A DNA stretch of 64,000 nucleotides from an uncultured Spirochaetales bacterium (GTDB lineage: Bacteria; Spirochaetota; Spirochaetia; Sphaerochaetales; Sphaerochaetaceae). Below, piece after piece: positions 8,661 through 16,137 of this stretch. Under the pieces are notes generated by a model. It ran no database searches and was not told where the DNA came from. It saw nothing but the letters and a program-made list of their open reading frames with translations. A program made the position numbers and the translations under genes. Every line of letters starts with the position of its first letter. Position 1 is the stretch's first letter. The stretch is from contig CASFZR010000004.1 in the NCBI GenBank assembly GCA_949299185.1, forward strand, positions 1-64,000, in the 5' to 3' direction.

Positions 8661-9364
8661 ATATCGTACTCCTGAAGCCAGAAGAGCTTTGCCTCCCTCC
8701 TGGCGATGAGAGGTATGAGCATATAACGCGCATACTTCACATGAAGGAGGGTGACAGCTTCCGTGCTGGCATCATCGGTTCTGATATGGGGACTGCCACG
8801 ATAATGAGGCTGTCCTCCGAAGGGATGGAGTTATCATTCAGGGCTGAGCGTGATGGTTCCGCGCTCTATCCCCTGACGCTTATCTGTGCCCAGGTGAGAC
8901 CCATCTGCATGAGGCGCATACTCCGTGAGGCCGTCTCCCTGGGGGTCGAGCGCATCGTGCTTCCGGTCTCCGATCTTGGGGAGAAGAGCTATCTCAACGC
9001 CTCTCTCTATCGTGATAAGGAGTATGAGAAGATCATCCTCGACGGGGCGGCACAGGCCGGCATGACCGGGGTGAGCTGCGTCACGCTCTGCCGGTCTGCC
9101 GAGGAGGCGATCAAGACGGTGACCGCAGATGAGCTGGTACTGCTTGATAACGCCATCGGAGCCGTGCCATTATCAGGGATGGAGATGAAGGGTAAGAGCG
9201 TTGCTATCGCGGTGGGACCGGAGAGAGGATGGTCTGCCAGGGAGCGCGCCCTGTTCCTGGATTCCGGTTATAAGAGCGCCCTCCTCGGATCGAGGATACT
9301 GAGGACGGAGACTGCCGCAGTGGCAGGCGTGGCGCTCGCCCTTTCCCGCATGGGATATGTTTAG
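8657..9364 (+). CDS. rsmE: 16S rRNA m3U1498 methyltransferase
   Basis: SPOUT-class enzyme that methylates N3 of U1498 in 16S rRNA with S-adenosylmethionine. 235 residues. N-terminal PUA-like domain (HITRILHMKEGDSF) and C-terminal knotted methyltransferase domain ending with the signature IAVGPERGWSARE (about 176-188) and LLGSRILRTETAA. It starts with TTG 8657 inside the malQ stop codon, with a GGGAGGGCGGAG purine-rich site before it. Followed 9 bases later by thyX with its own AGGAGG. Confidence 0.93.
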   Translation: MNIVLLKPEELCLPPGDERYEHITRILHMKEGDSFRAGIIGSDMGTATIMRLSSEGMELSFRAERDGSALYPLTLICAQVRPICMRRILREAVSLGVERIVLPVSDLGEKSYLNASLYRDKEYEKIILDGAAQAGMTGVSCVTLCRSAEEAIKTVTADELVLLDNAIGAVPLSGMEMKGKSVAIAVGPERGWSARERALFLDSGYKSALLGSRILRTETAAVAGVALALSRMGYV

Positions 9365-9373
9365 GAGGATCTT

Positions 9374-10195
9374 ATGCATGATATAGTAGAGGCCGCTGAG
9401 GCCATCCTCGATAAGGAGTTTCCTGTCCTTGACCATGGCTTCGTACGTCTTGTCGATTATATGGGATCTGACAGCCGCATCGTCCAGTCGGCACGTGTCA
9501 GCTATGGGGCAGGCACGAAGACATACAGGCAGGATAAGGGCCTGATAAACTACCTTCTCCGCAATGACCATACATCACCGTTCGAGCAGGTCGTATTCAC
9601 CTTCCACGTCAAGATGCCTATATTCGTCGCCAGGCAGTGGGTTAGGCACCGCACGGCGAGGATGAATGAGATATCGGGGCGCTATTCGGTGATGAAGGAT
9701 GAGTGCTATGTGCCTGACCGTGAGCATATCGCGCTACAGAGCGAGGATAACAAGCAGGGACGCAAGGACGAGCCTGTGGACAGCGAGACTGCGGATAAGG
9801 TCCTTTCCATCATGAATTCCGATAACGAGAGGGCCTTCGAGAACTACCATGCCCTCCTTGATATGGGCATCGCTAGGGAGATATCGAGGATAAACCTTCC
9901 TCTCTCCCTCTATACCGAGTTCTACTGGCAGATGGATCTGCATAACCTCTTCCATTTCCTCCAGCTCCGCCTTGATGGCCACGCGCAGTATGAGATCAGG
10001 TGCTATGCCCGCGTGATACTCGATATCATCCGTACCGTCTGTCCGATAGCCACCGAGGCATTCGAGAACCACAGGGTAAGCAGCATCACCCTCTCTGGAC
10101 GCGAGAAGGAGGCCGTGAAGGCCATGCTTGAAGGAAAGGAGAGCGGACTGGAGAAGCGTGAGATGGAGATACTCCAGGAAAAGCTGGGTAAATGA
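9374..10195 (+). CDS. thyX: Flavin-dependent thymidylate synthase
   Basis: Makes dTMP from dUMP using methylenetetrahydrofolate and FAD/NADPH. The ThyX motif RHRTARMNEISGRYS occupies residues 91-105 (RHRx7S pattern plus NE and RY). At 273 residues it is slightly longer than typical, with a lysine/glutamate-rich C-terminal helix. AGGAGG at 9363-9368 supports ATG 9374. Last gene of malQ-rsmE-thyX. No thyA or dihydrofolate reductase gene is in the window. Confidence 0.96.
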   Translation: MHDIVEAAEAILDKEFPVLDHGFVRLVDYMGSDSRIVQSARVSYGAGTKTYRQDKGLINYLLRNDHTSPFEQVVFTFHVKMPIFVARQWVRHRTARMNEISGRYSVMKDECYVPDREHIALQSEDNKQGRKDEPVDSETADKVLSIMNSDNERAFENYHALLDMGIAREISRINLPLSLYTEFYWQMDLHNLFHFLQLRLDGHAQYEIRCYARVILDIIRTVCPIATEAFENHRVSSITLSGREKEAVKAMLEGKESGLEKREMEILQEKLGK

Positions 10196-10206
10196 ATTAA
10201 GTGATC

Positions 10207-10231
10207 AAGGCTGGGAATCGTTCTCGGCCTT
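10207..10231. repeat. Inverted repeat at the 3' end of the DUF4143 ATPase gene
   Basis: AAGGCTGGGAA (10207-10217), loop TCG, TTCTCGGCCTT (10221-10231), 11 pairs counting G-T. The run TCTCGGCCTTATC at 10222-10234 recurs exactly at 20799-20811 after the other ATPase gene. The T tract is weak on both strands, so terminator activity is uncertain. Confidence 0.6.
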
Positions 10232-10232
10232 A

Positions 10233-11420
10233 TCAGAGATTCAGACGGAACTTCTCTCTTTTGGGCGTGAAGAGATCATAGGCGTCATGGAAGTTCCTGA
10301 ATCCGTATCCCATGTATTCCGGGCAATCCTCTCCCGCATATATGATCGTTCCTGATGCCGCCCCGTACTTCCTCTTATAGAAATCGATTCCCTTCAGGAA
10401 GTCCCTGCTTATGCTCATCGAGGATTTCACCTCAAAGAGGTTCATACCCTCTGGCCTTTTGTGGATGATATCTACCTCAACGCCATTGCTGTTGCGGAAG
10501 AAGTACAGGCCATCGATGATATTACTGTCGTACTCTGCCTTCAGCGCTTCCATCACGATCAGGTTCTCGAATACCTGTCCCATCAGAGGATCCCTGTTCA
10601 TCTGTTCTGGTGTCTCTATCCCAAGGAGATAGGAGACGATGCCTGTGTCGCAGAAGTAGAGCTTCGGCGTCTTGACTTCCTGTCCTGTCCTTGAAGAACA
10701 CCATGGTTTGAGCATATAGATGATATGCGTGGATTCAAGTATCGATAGCCATCCTTTCAGTGTCTTCACGCTTATGCCGGCATCAGCGGCCAATGATGAT
10801 TCATTGACAAGCTGCCCTATACGGGAGGCAAGGAGATGCAGTAGCTTCTCGAAGGCTCTCATATCATGCACCTGATTCTGCATCGCGATATCCCTCTCAA
10901 GGTATGTCTCGATGTAATTCCTGTAATACTCTGATGGAGCGATGCCGTCATTGGCGAACATATATGGCATATTCCCAGCCAGTAGCTGAACATCACGGGA
11001 TAGCCTGATTCCGCTCATGCTCAGTTCCTTCAGGGAAAGGGGAAGCATATTGAGTATAGATGTCCTTCCTGCCAGTGATTGTGATACTGCCTCCCTGAGT
11101 GATACCTGCTGGCTTCCGGTGAATATGTATAGGCCTTTCTTATCTGTCCTGTCTATCCGGACCTGTACCGTAGAAAGGAGTTCTGGAACCCTCTGTATCT
11201 CATCGATTATCACTGGTTCGGGGAAACGAGCGAAGAATCCTTCAGGATCATCAGTGGCAAGCCTCCTGACGTTGATGTCCTCAAGGTTGGCATAGCTGAA
11301 GTCCGGGAAGAGGCTTCTTGCTGTCGTTGTCTTTCCGCATTGGCGAGGCCCATATATGGTAACCGATGGGAAATCATGCATCGATTGGATAATCTGCTGT
11401 TCGATCAGTCTTCGTATCAT
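10233..11420 (-). CDS. AAA+ ATPase with DUF4143 (PD-(D/E)XK-like) C-terminal domain
   Basis: A 395-residue protein of the AAA_14/DUF4143 type. Walker A is GPRQCGKTTT (about 25-34), Walker B VIIDEIQR (about 71-78), followed by sensor FTGSQQ and SLAGR. A winged-helix segment lies near 205-245 (LVNESSLAADAGISVKTLKGWLSIL). The C-terminal part has GVEVDIIH...LFEVKSS, the D...ExK pattern of a PD-(D/E)XK nuclease fold. Such proteins are common in bacteria and archaea and often sit in accessory regions; their biological job is not settled. It lies at the left edge of an AT-richer block and has no Shine-Dalgarno; an extended -10 is seven bases upstream. Confidence 0.85.
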   Translation of the reverse strand: MIRRLIEQQIIQSMHDFPSVTIYGPRQCGKTTTARSLFPDFSYANLEDINVRRLATDDPEGFFARFPEPVIIDEIQRVPELLSTVQVRIDRTDKKGLYIFTGSQQVSLREAVSQSLAGRTSILNMLPLSLKELSMSGIRLSRDVQLLAGNMPYMFANDGIAPSEYYRNYIETYLERDIAMQNQVHDMRAFEKLLHLLASRIGQLVNESSLAADAGISVKTLKGWLSILESTHIIYMLKPWCSSRTGQEVKTPKLYFCDTGIVSYLLGIETPEQMNRDPLMGQVFENLIVMEALKAEYDSNIIDGLYFFRNSNGVEVDIIHKRPEGMNLFEVKSSMSISRDFLKGIDFYKRKYGAASGTIIYAGEDCPEYMGYGFRNFHDAYDLFTPKREKFRLNL

Positions 11421-11427
11421 CAGTTAA

Positions 11428-11436
11428 ATACTATCA
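11428..11436 (-). promoter_or_regulatory. Promoter of the DUF4143 ATPase, leaderless geometry
   Basis: Minus-strand TGA-TAGTAT with seven bases between the hexamer (11433-11428) and ATG 11420. An inverted repeat TTACGGA/TCCGTAA (11442-11448 and 11473-11479) lies just upstream and could be an operator. Confidence 0.45.
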
Positions 11437-11441
11437 TCAAT

Positions 11442-11479
11442 TTACGGAATTTACTACTATTAGTACTGAATCTCCGTAA
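11442..11479. repeat. Inverted repeat upstream of the DUF4143 ATPase
   Basis: Perfect seven-base arms TTACGGA and TCCGTAA separated by 24 bases, directly upstream of the putative promoter. Possible regulator site or a secondary structure; nothing ties it to a specific protein. Confidence 0.35.
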
Positions 11480-11504
11480 TATTCTGGCTGGATTACCTTA
11501 TTAG

Positions 11505-11538
11505 TAGAAAAGCTCCATCGCATGGAGGACGATGGAGC
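11505..11538 (-). terminator. Terminator of the sugar-acid catabolic operon
   Basis: Nine-pair perfect stem GCTCCATCG (11512-11520)/CGATGGAGC (11530-11538); read on the minus strand it is followed by TTTTCT. It lies 22 bases beyond the stop of the dehydrogenase gene. Confidence 0.8.
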
Positions 11539-11560
11539 ATTGAGCTTATCGATAGTTGTA

Positions 11561-12643
11561 TTAGAAGAACATGCTATTGAATTCGTCTTCTTCGTTGATG
11601 TCCTGTGCCAATCCTCTGAGGTTGACTAGGACATAATCGGGCAGATCAAGGCCTTCAGCATAGGCCTTCATCCGTTTCTCATGCTCTATATCCCCTGGCA
11701 TCATGATCTTGCCTCCCTTTGCCTTTGGTGCGCTGAGGATTTCGTTCGTGATCTTGTCCAGCCTTTCCTGGAATTCCTTGTTGCCAGCCAATGCCTCTAC
11801 GTTTATCGCCATGAAGGCATGGCCTTCATTGGCAAACTTCGGCGTATCATTCAGCCAGCAGTTTATGCTGCTTAGCGAAGCTGCCCCGGAGAGAGCAGAT
11901 ACGAGGATCTCGACTAATAATGCAAGCCCGTATCCCTTATGCATGGACATCGGTAGCAGCGCGCCTTTCTCGGGATATCCAGAAGGATCATCGGTTGGGA
12001 TACCATTCTCGTCCACAAGCCATTTCTCCGGTAGCTTCTTGCCGACAGCCTTCATGGAAAGTATCTTCGTTACGGCTATCGAGCTAGTGGCGATGTCAAG
12101 GAATATCGGTTCCTTGTTGCCATTGGGCACGGCATACGCAATAGGATTAGTTCCCATTATCGGGCCCTTTCCCCCCGGTACTGTCATCCAAGGATCCGTG
12201 TTCGTCATTGCGAATCCTATCATTCCGGCCTTTGCTGCCATTATAGGATAGTAGCTAAGAGCGCCGATATGACTTGAATTCCGTACTCCTGTGAATCCTA
12301 TTCCCTGGGTCTTCGCTTTTTCGATCGCGATTCTCATTCCCTCCGCCGCGTTTGTAGTAGGCATCGCATTGTTGCCATCGATTATCGCTGCCGCAGGAAG
12401 ATCAATGAATATCTCAGGCTTTGCATGTGGATTGATCCTGCCATCCTTTATGTTATTCATTAACTGGCGGATCTGCCTGGTTCCATGGCTGTGGATTCCC
12501 CGCGTGTCTGCAGATGTGAATATATCAGCGGCGATCCTTGCGTCAGATTCTGATAATCCATTCTTTATCATTGCAGATCTGCACCATGCCTCAAGATCAT
12601 CTGGCTTTATATGGCGTCCGATGAGATCAGAAACATCGATCAT
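11561..12643 (-). CDS. Malate/L-lactate dehydrogenase-family (Ldh_2) oxidoreductase
   Basis: A 360-residue NAD(P)-dependent dehydrogenase of the Ldh_2 family, which includes malate/lactate, ureidoglycolate and 2,3-diketo-L-gulonate dehydrogenases. Family motifs: TRGIHSHGTRQ (about residues 47-57), GVRNSSHIGALSYY, MTNTDPWMTVPGGKGPIMGTNPIAYAVP, and the C-terminal HKGYGLALLVEILVSALSGA. The AAGGAGG site favours the second ATG (12643) over ATG 12649, which is one base from it. It follows kdgK at a distance of 19 bases. From the neighbours (KDG kinase, KDPG aldolase) the substrate may be a sugar-acid-derived keto or hydroxy acid; this is inference. Confidence 0.85.
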   Translation of the reverse strand: MIDVSDLIGRHIKPDDLEAWCRSAMIKNGLSESDARIAADIFTSADTRGIHSHGTRQIRQLMNNIKDGRINPHAKPEIFIDLPAAAIIDGNNAMPTTNAAEGMRIAIEKAKTQGIGFTGVRNSSHIGALSYYPIMAAKAGMIGFAMTNTDPWMTVPGGKGPIMGTNPIAYAVPNGNKEPIFLDIATSSIAVTKILSMKAVGKKLPEKWLVDENGIPTDDPSGYPEKGALLPMSMHKGYGLALLVEILVSALSGAASLSSINCWLNDTPKFANEGHAFMAINVEALAGNKEFQERLDKITNEILSAPKAKGGKIMMPGDIEHEKRMKAYAEGLDLPDYVLVNLRGLAQDINEEDEFNSMFF

Positions 12644-12662
12644 AGTCATTCCTCCTTCTGAA

Positions 12663-13766
12663 TCAGCGGTTTACCCGCCCCGTAGAATTTCCTTTCATAA
12701 GAGATTCGGCTTCAGCCCTTGTCGTATAGTTGAAGTCTCCTTTTATCGTATGGCAAAGGCATGATGCCGCTGTCGCGAATGCGATCATATCATTTGGATT
12801 TGCTGATAGTTCCTTATCATTCATCGCGAAAAGAAGTGCTGCAGCAAATGAATCGCCTCCGCCGACCCGGTCTATGATATCCGTGATCCTATACGGTTCA
12901 TAATTCCCGTTGTCCATGGGCGCTAGATATGCCTTATCGTCGGATTTCCTCCAAAGCATAGCTCCCCAGTTATTATGATTGGCTGATATGCTTTGACGTA
13001 GGGTACATGCAACGTATTCCACGTTTGGATATAGCCTTGATATGCTTCTGGCGACATCTGGGTATTTCTCTATATCCAGATTGCCTGCCGCCACATCGGA
13101 GTTGCCTGCGTTTATGCCAAGGACATCATGGGCATCCTCTTCGTTTCCGATTACAAGATACGCATGATTAAGCATTTCACCGATGACTTCACCGGCAAGG
13201 GTTGTCGCAGGAGTACCGGGCCTCCATTTCCAGAGCTTCTTCCTGAAGTTCAGGTCAATTGATACCTTGATGTTCCTTGCGCTTGCTTCCTTGACGATCG
13301 CGATTGAGGTCTTTGCCGCATTTTCTGATAATGCCGGTGTTATCCCGGATATGTGCATCCATCCGACATTGTCGAATATGTCGTCCCAATCGTATGTATC
13401 AGGGGTACACATTGATATCGAGGACCACCCTCTGTCATACCATACCTGGCTGGGCCTTTGGTCTGCTCCGGTCTCGGTGAAGAATATGCCCATTCTTCCC
13501 TGATCGGTTTTTACGATCTTCGATACATCGATATCAAATCCTCTCATCTGGCGGATGAAGGTATCCGTCAACGGAGATTCCGGCAATGCAGTAACATATC
13601 TTACCTTGCCACCAAGAAGGGAATATGAGGCAGCGACATTCGCTTCCGCGCCAGCGAAGGTGAATCTTAGATTACCTGGTACCGCTTGGGTCAGCCTCAT
13701 GTATTGTTCACAGGGCTCTATGCGGCCCATCACCTCACCGAATGTAAGAAGGAGCTTATTGCTCAT
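12663..13766 (-). CDS. kdgK: PfkB-family sugar kinase, probably 2-keto-3-deoxygluconate kinase
   Basis: Phosphorylates a sugar or keto-deoxy sugar acid with ATP. 367 residues, ribokinase fold. N-terminal TFGEVMGRI and FAGAEANVAASYSLLG are the substrate-side signatures; DRVGGGDSFAAALLFA (about 306-321) contains the anion-hole glycines and catalytic Asp of the PfkB family (DTxGAGD type). The adjacent KDPG aldolase, overlapping by four bases, makes 2-keto-3-deoxygluconate the most likely substrate. The assignment to KDG rather than another sugar rests on that context. Confidence 0.8.
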   Translation of the reverse strand: MSNKLLLTFGEVMGRIEPCEQYMRLTQAVPGNLRFTFAGAEANVAASYSLLGGKVRYVTALPESPLTDTFIRQMRGFDIDVSKIVKTDQGRMGIFFTETGADQRPSQVWYDRGWSSISMCTPDTYDWDDIFDNVGWMHISGITPALSENAAKTSIAIVKEASARNIKVSIDLNFRKKLWKWRPGTPATTLAGEVIGEMLNHAYLVIGNEEDAHDVLGINAGNSDVAAGNLDIEKYPDVARSISRLYPNVEYVACTLRQSISANHNNWGAMLWRKSDDKAYLAPMDNGNYEPYRITDIIDRVGGGDSFAAALLFAMNDKELSANPNDMIAFATAASCLCHTIKGDFNYTTRAEAESLMKGNSTGRVNR

Positions 13767-14422
13767 GCGTTTCCTCCTTTGCCTAATGCCTGCATTGCTT
13801 CATGGGCATTGCGTGTTATCTCATCCCACTGCTTTGAGCTGATCAGCTTGCGGGGAGCGATCCATGACCCCCCGATGCAGAGTACCTTCGGATGGTCCGA
13901 GTATTCCTTGCAGTTGGCTTTATTCACGCCTCCTAACGGTATGTACGAGAGTCCAAGATGTGCGTATGGGGTACTGATAGCATTGAGATATGGAATCCCG
14001 CCAAGATTCTCTGCTGGAAATAACTTCAGGACACGGCATCCCATTTCCGCAGCGGCTTCTATATCCGATGGGGAAGAGATCCCTGGGGCTATCGGGATTC
14101 CCTCATCGGTCGCTTTCTGGACGATCCGCCTGTTGAATCCTGGTGTTACGATTAGATCGGCATAGCCTTTTATGGCGTCAACCTGATCTACGGAGAGAAC
14201 TGTCCCTACGCCTAGTATAACGGAAGGGAATTCCTTTTTGATTATCCTTACTGCCTCTATTGATGCAGGCGTCCTCAATGCAAGCTCTATGGCATTGATA
14301 CCCCCCTCAGTAAGTGCTTTCATCACGGGTATGGTATCCTCAATGTCGTCTATTACGACGACTGCCATGATCCTTGCTTGCTCAAGCTTGGCTTTCAATG
14401 ATTCAGGTATTAGCTCTTTCAT
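13763..14422 (-). CDS. eda: KDPG/KHG aldolase
   Basis: Class I aldolase splitting 2-keto-3-deoxy-6-phosphogluconate into pyruvate and glyceraldehyde 3-phosphate (or 4-hydroxy-2-oxoglutarate into pyruvate and glyoxylate). 219 residues, TIM barrel. Visible motifs: GGINAIELALRTP (Glu for catalysis, Arg for substrate), ILGVGTVL, VTPGFN and RVLKLFPAENLGG, with the Schiff-base lysine in LKLFPAE. The start is three bases after the RraA-like stop and its stop overlaps kdgK, so the two act as an Entner-Doudoroff-type pair. Confidence 0.92.
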   Translation of the reverse strand: MKELIPESLKAKLEQARIMAVVVIDDIEDTIPVMKALTEGGINAIELALRTPASIEAVRIIKKEFPSVILGVGTVLSVDQVDAIKGYADLIVTPGFNRRIVQKATDEGIPIAPGISSPSDIEAAAEMGCRVLKLFPAENLGGIPYLNAISTPYAHLGLSYIPLGGVNKANCKEYSDHPKVLCIGGSWIAPRKLISSKQWDEITRNAHEAMQALGKGGNA

Positions 14423-14424
14423 TT

Positions 14425-15102
14425 TCAGATTCTCCCGAATTTCGCCAGAAGCTCAGGGACCGTTGCTCCTTTCAGTATTTCCTGCCTGCAGTCTTCCTCA
14501 TTCCTTGCCTGTGCAACAGCCTTCTCATATACGCTTTCTGCCTGATCATATGGGACAGCGACTACGCCGATTTCGTCTGCGACGATTATATCGCCAGGGT
14601 TCACGACGACTCCTGCGCATGAAACCGGAGTCTCAAGCTCAATCGGCTCATAGATCTGAGTAAGGGCGCTGTGTGCCTCTCTTGGTGATACCGAGCATGA
14701 TACGATAGGGAAGCCAAGCATCCGAGCTTCATCGGTATCTCTGGCGGAACCCCATATCACGACGCCTTTTGCTCCAGCGTTACGAGCCAGCCCTGACATC
14801 AATCCTCCCCAGATTGAAGTCTCTGTCTCGCCGAAAGCATCAATAACCACGACGTCGCCCTCTTTGACATACTTGAAGATCTCCAGGCAGTCACAAAGGA
14901 ATCCCGGCTGGATCTTCACAGTGAATGCAGGTCCGGTGAATGATTTGATGACACTGCGCATCTTCATGCTGCTGTGCATTATCCCATCGCGTTCCAGGGA
15001 ATCTCCAACCACGCATGAAAGGCTCATTACTGATTCGAGTTCCGAATACTTCCTGACGATCTCGGGATCGATTACCGGTCTTTCCTTGACGATATGCTTC
15101 AT
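14425..15102 (-). CDS. RraA-family protein (HMG/oxaloacetate aldolase-like)
   Basis: 225-residue member of the RraA/DlpA family. The motif GGLMSGLARNAGAKGVVIWG followed by SARDTDE carries the Arg-Asp pair that binds metal and substrate in 4-hydroxy-4-methyl-2-oxoglutarate aldolase/oxaloacetate decarboxylase members; NPGDIIVADEIGVVAVP is the second family motif. Those enzymes release pyruvate from keto acids, which suits the neighbouring aldolase and dehydrogenase. Some family members instead inhibit RNase E, but the operon makes the enzymatic role likelier. Start chosen at ATG 15102, seven bases from GGTGGAGG; the frame is open further upstream. First gene of the leftward operon. Confidence 0.8.
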   Translation of the reverse strand: MKHIVKERPVIDPEIVRKYSELESVMSLSCVVGDSLERDGIMHSSMKMRSVIKSFTGPAFTVKIQPGFLCDCLEIFKYVKEGDVVVIDAFGETETSIWGGLMSGLARNAGAKGVVIWGSARDTDEARMLGFPIVSCSVSPREAHSALTQIYEPIELETPVSCAGVVVNPGDIIVADEIGVVAVPYDQAESVYEKAVAQARNEEDCRQEILKGATVPELLAKFGRI

Positions 15103-15126
15103 TTCATAACCTCCACCTTTACTTAG

Positions 15127-15155
15127 ATGGAAGCACACAAAATCCGTGTTGTCAA
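15127..15155 (-). promoter_or_regulatory. Promoter of the rraA-eda-kdgK-dehydrogenase operon
   Basis: Minus strand TTGACA at 15155-15150, 17-base spacer containing GATTTTGTGT, candidate -10 TTCCAT at 15132-15127. The -35 is perfect, the -10 weak, as expected for a regulated promoter. The same spacer sequence occurs in the facing transporter promoter. Confidence 0.6.
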
Positions 15156-15163
15156 ATTTTTTT

Positions 15164-15178
15164 TAAAACTCAGTTTTA
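15164..15178. promoter_or_regulatory. Palindromic operator, left copy (probable IclR-family site)
   Basis: TAAAACTCAGTTTTA, a perfect 7-1-7 palindrome, its 13-base core nine bases upstream of the -35 of the leftward operon. Twenty bases from 15165 are identical to those starting at 16063. Confidence 0.65.
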
Positions 15179-15230
15179 TTTTTCTATCAAATCATTTCTG
15201 ATTATTATTTATGTAGATGCATGAGTTTTC

Positions 15231-15239
15231 TGCTATACT
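15231..15239 (+). promoter_or_regulatory. iclR promoter, extended -10
   Basis: TGC-TATACT, 25 bases before ATG 15265, leaving a short leader with AAGAGG as ribosome site. No good -35. Confidence 0.5.
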
Positions 15240-15264
15240 TAATAAAAAATCTAAGAGGTAATCC

Positions 15265-16056
15265 ATGGGTGATAAGGCTGGGACTCCGCGTGAACCTGGC
15301 GAGGTTCAATCTGTTATAAAGGTTCTCAAGATTCTTGAGGCGCTTGCTGAGAATGATAAGATCTCGCTTACTGACCTTTCTGCATTGGTCAAGAGCCATA
15401 AGAGTACTGTATATCGTTTCATGTGTACTCTTATTGACGCCGGATATGCCAGAAGGGATGAGAATGATCTTTACTCGTCTACATTGAAGCTGTTTCAGCT
15501 TGGCATGTGTACGTTCGGCCGTATCGATATCGTGGATGAAGCCATGCCAGTATTGAAAGAGCTCGCATTCTTGTCAGAGGAAACAGTGCATCTTGCGATA
15601 CTTCATTATGGACAACTTGTTTATTTACATAAAATTGAATCAACACATAACCTCAGGGTAAGTATGCAGTCAAGGATTGGAAGCTCTGCTCCTTTATATT
15701 GTACTGGAGTAGGTAAGATACTGCTGGCGTTCCAGCCTCAGGATGTCCAGGATGAGTATCTCAGGACTTGCCAGTTCATGCGCTTCACACCTAAGACCAT
15801 ATGCACCAGGCTCGGAATGGAGGCTGAGCTGTCAAAGATACGTGAGAATGGGTACTGCTATGATGATGAGGAGCATGAAGCCGGCGTGAGGTGTGTCGCT
15901 GCGCCTATCCGCGATTACCATGGCAACGTCGTGGCGTCTGTCAGCATATCAGGTCCCACCGTCCGGCTGGATGATGAGAAGATGAAGTCATTGGTTGATG
16001 TCGTAGTGCGATCCGCGAATAAGATTTCTCAGAATCTGGGATGGCAATCTAAGTAG
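15265..16056 (+). CDS. IclR-family transcriptional regulator
   Basis: 263-residue regulator. N-terminal winged helix-turn-helix at about residues 25-75 (SLTDLSALVKSHKSTVYRFMCTL), linker helix, then the IclR effector-binding domain with YCTGVGKILLAF and the conserved C-terminal EHEAGVRCVAAPIRD...VASVSISGP. IclR members such as KdgR bind keto-acid or aromatic ligands, consistent with flanking KDG-kinase/aldolase genes. It lies between the two operons that share the 13-base palindrome, so it is the natural candidate to bind them. Whether it represses or activates is not evident. Confidence 0.9.
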   Translation: MGDKAGTPREPGEVQSVIKVLKILEALAENDKISLTDLSALVKSHKSTVYRFMCTLIDAGYARRDENDLYSSTLKLFQLGMCTFGRIDIVDEAMPVLKELAFLSEETVHLAILHYGQLVYLHKIESTHNLRVSMQSRIGSSAPLYCTGVGKILLAFQPQDVQDEYLRTCQFMRFTPKTICTRLGMEAELSKIRENGYCYDDEEHEAGVRCVAAPIRDYHGNVVASVSISGPTVRLDDEKMKSLVDVVVRSANKISQNLGWQSK

Positions 16057-16062
16057 ATTTTC

Positions 16063-16075
16063 AAAACTCAGTTTT
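16063..16075. promoter_or_regulatory. Palindromic operator, right copy (probable IclR-family site)
   Basis: AAAACT-C-AGTTTT, eight bases upstream of the -35 of the transporter operon and seven bases after the iclR stop. Same core, spacing and flank as the left copy. Confidence 0.65.
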
Positions 16076-16083
16076 ATTTTTCC

Positions 16084-16111
16084 TTGACTTTGCGATTTTG
16101 TGTTCTAGAAT
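16084..16111 (+). promoter_or_regulatory. Promoter of the liv-type ABC transporter operon
   Basis: TTGACT (16084-16089), 16-base spacer containing GATTTTGTGT, TAGAAT (16106-16111). The start site would lie near 16118, giving a roughly 20-base leader with AAAGGAG. Confidence 0.7.
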
Positions 16112-16137
16112 TTGAAGTACAAAAGGAGAACACGTTT

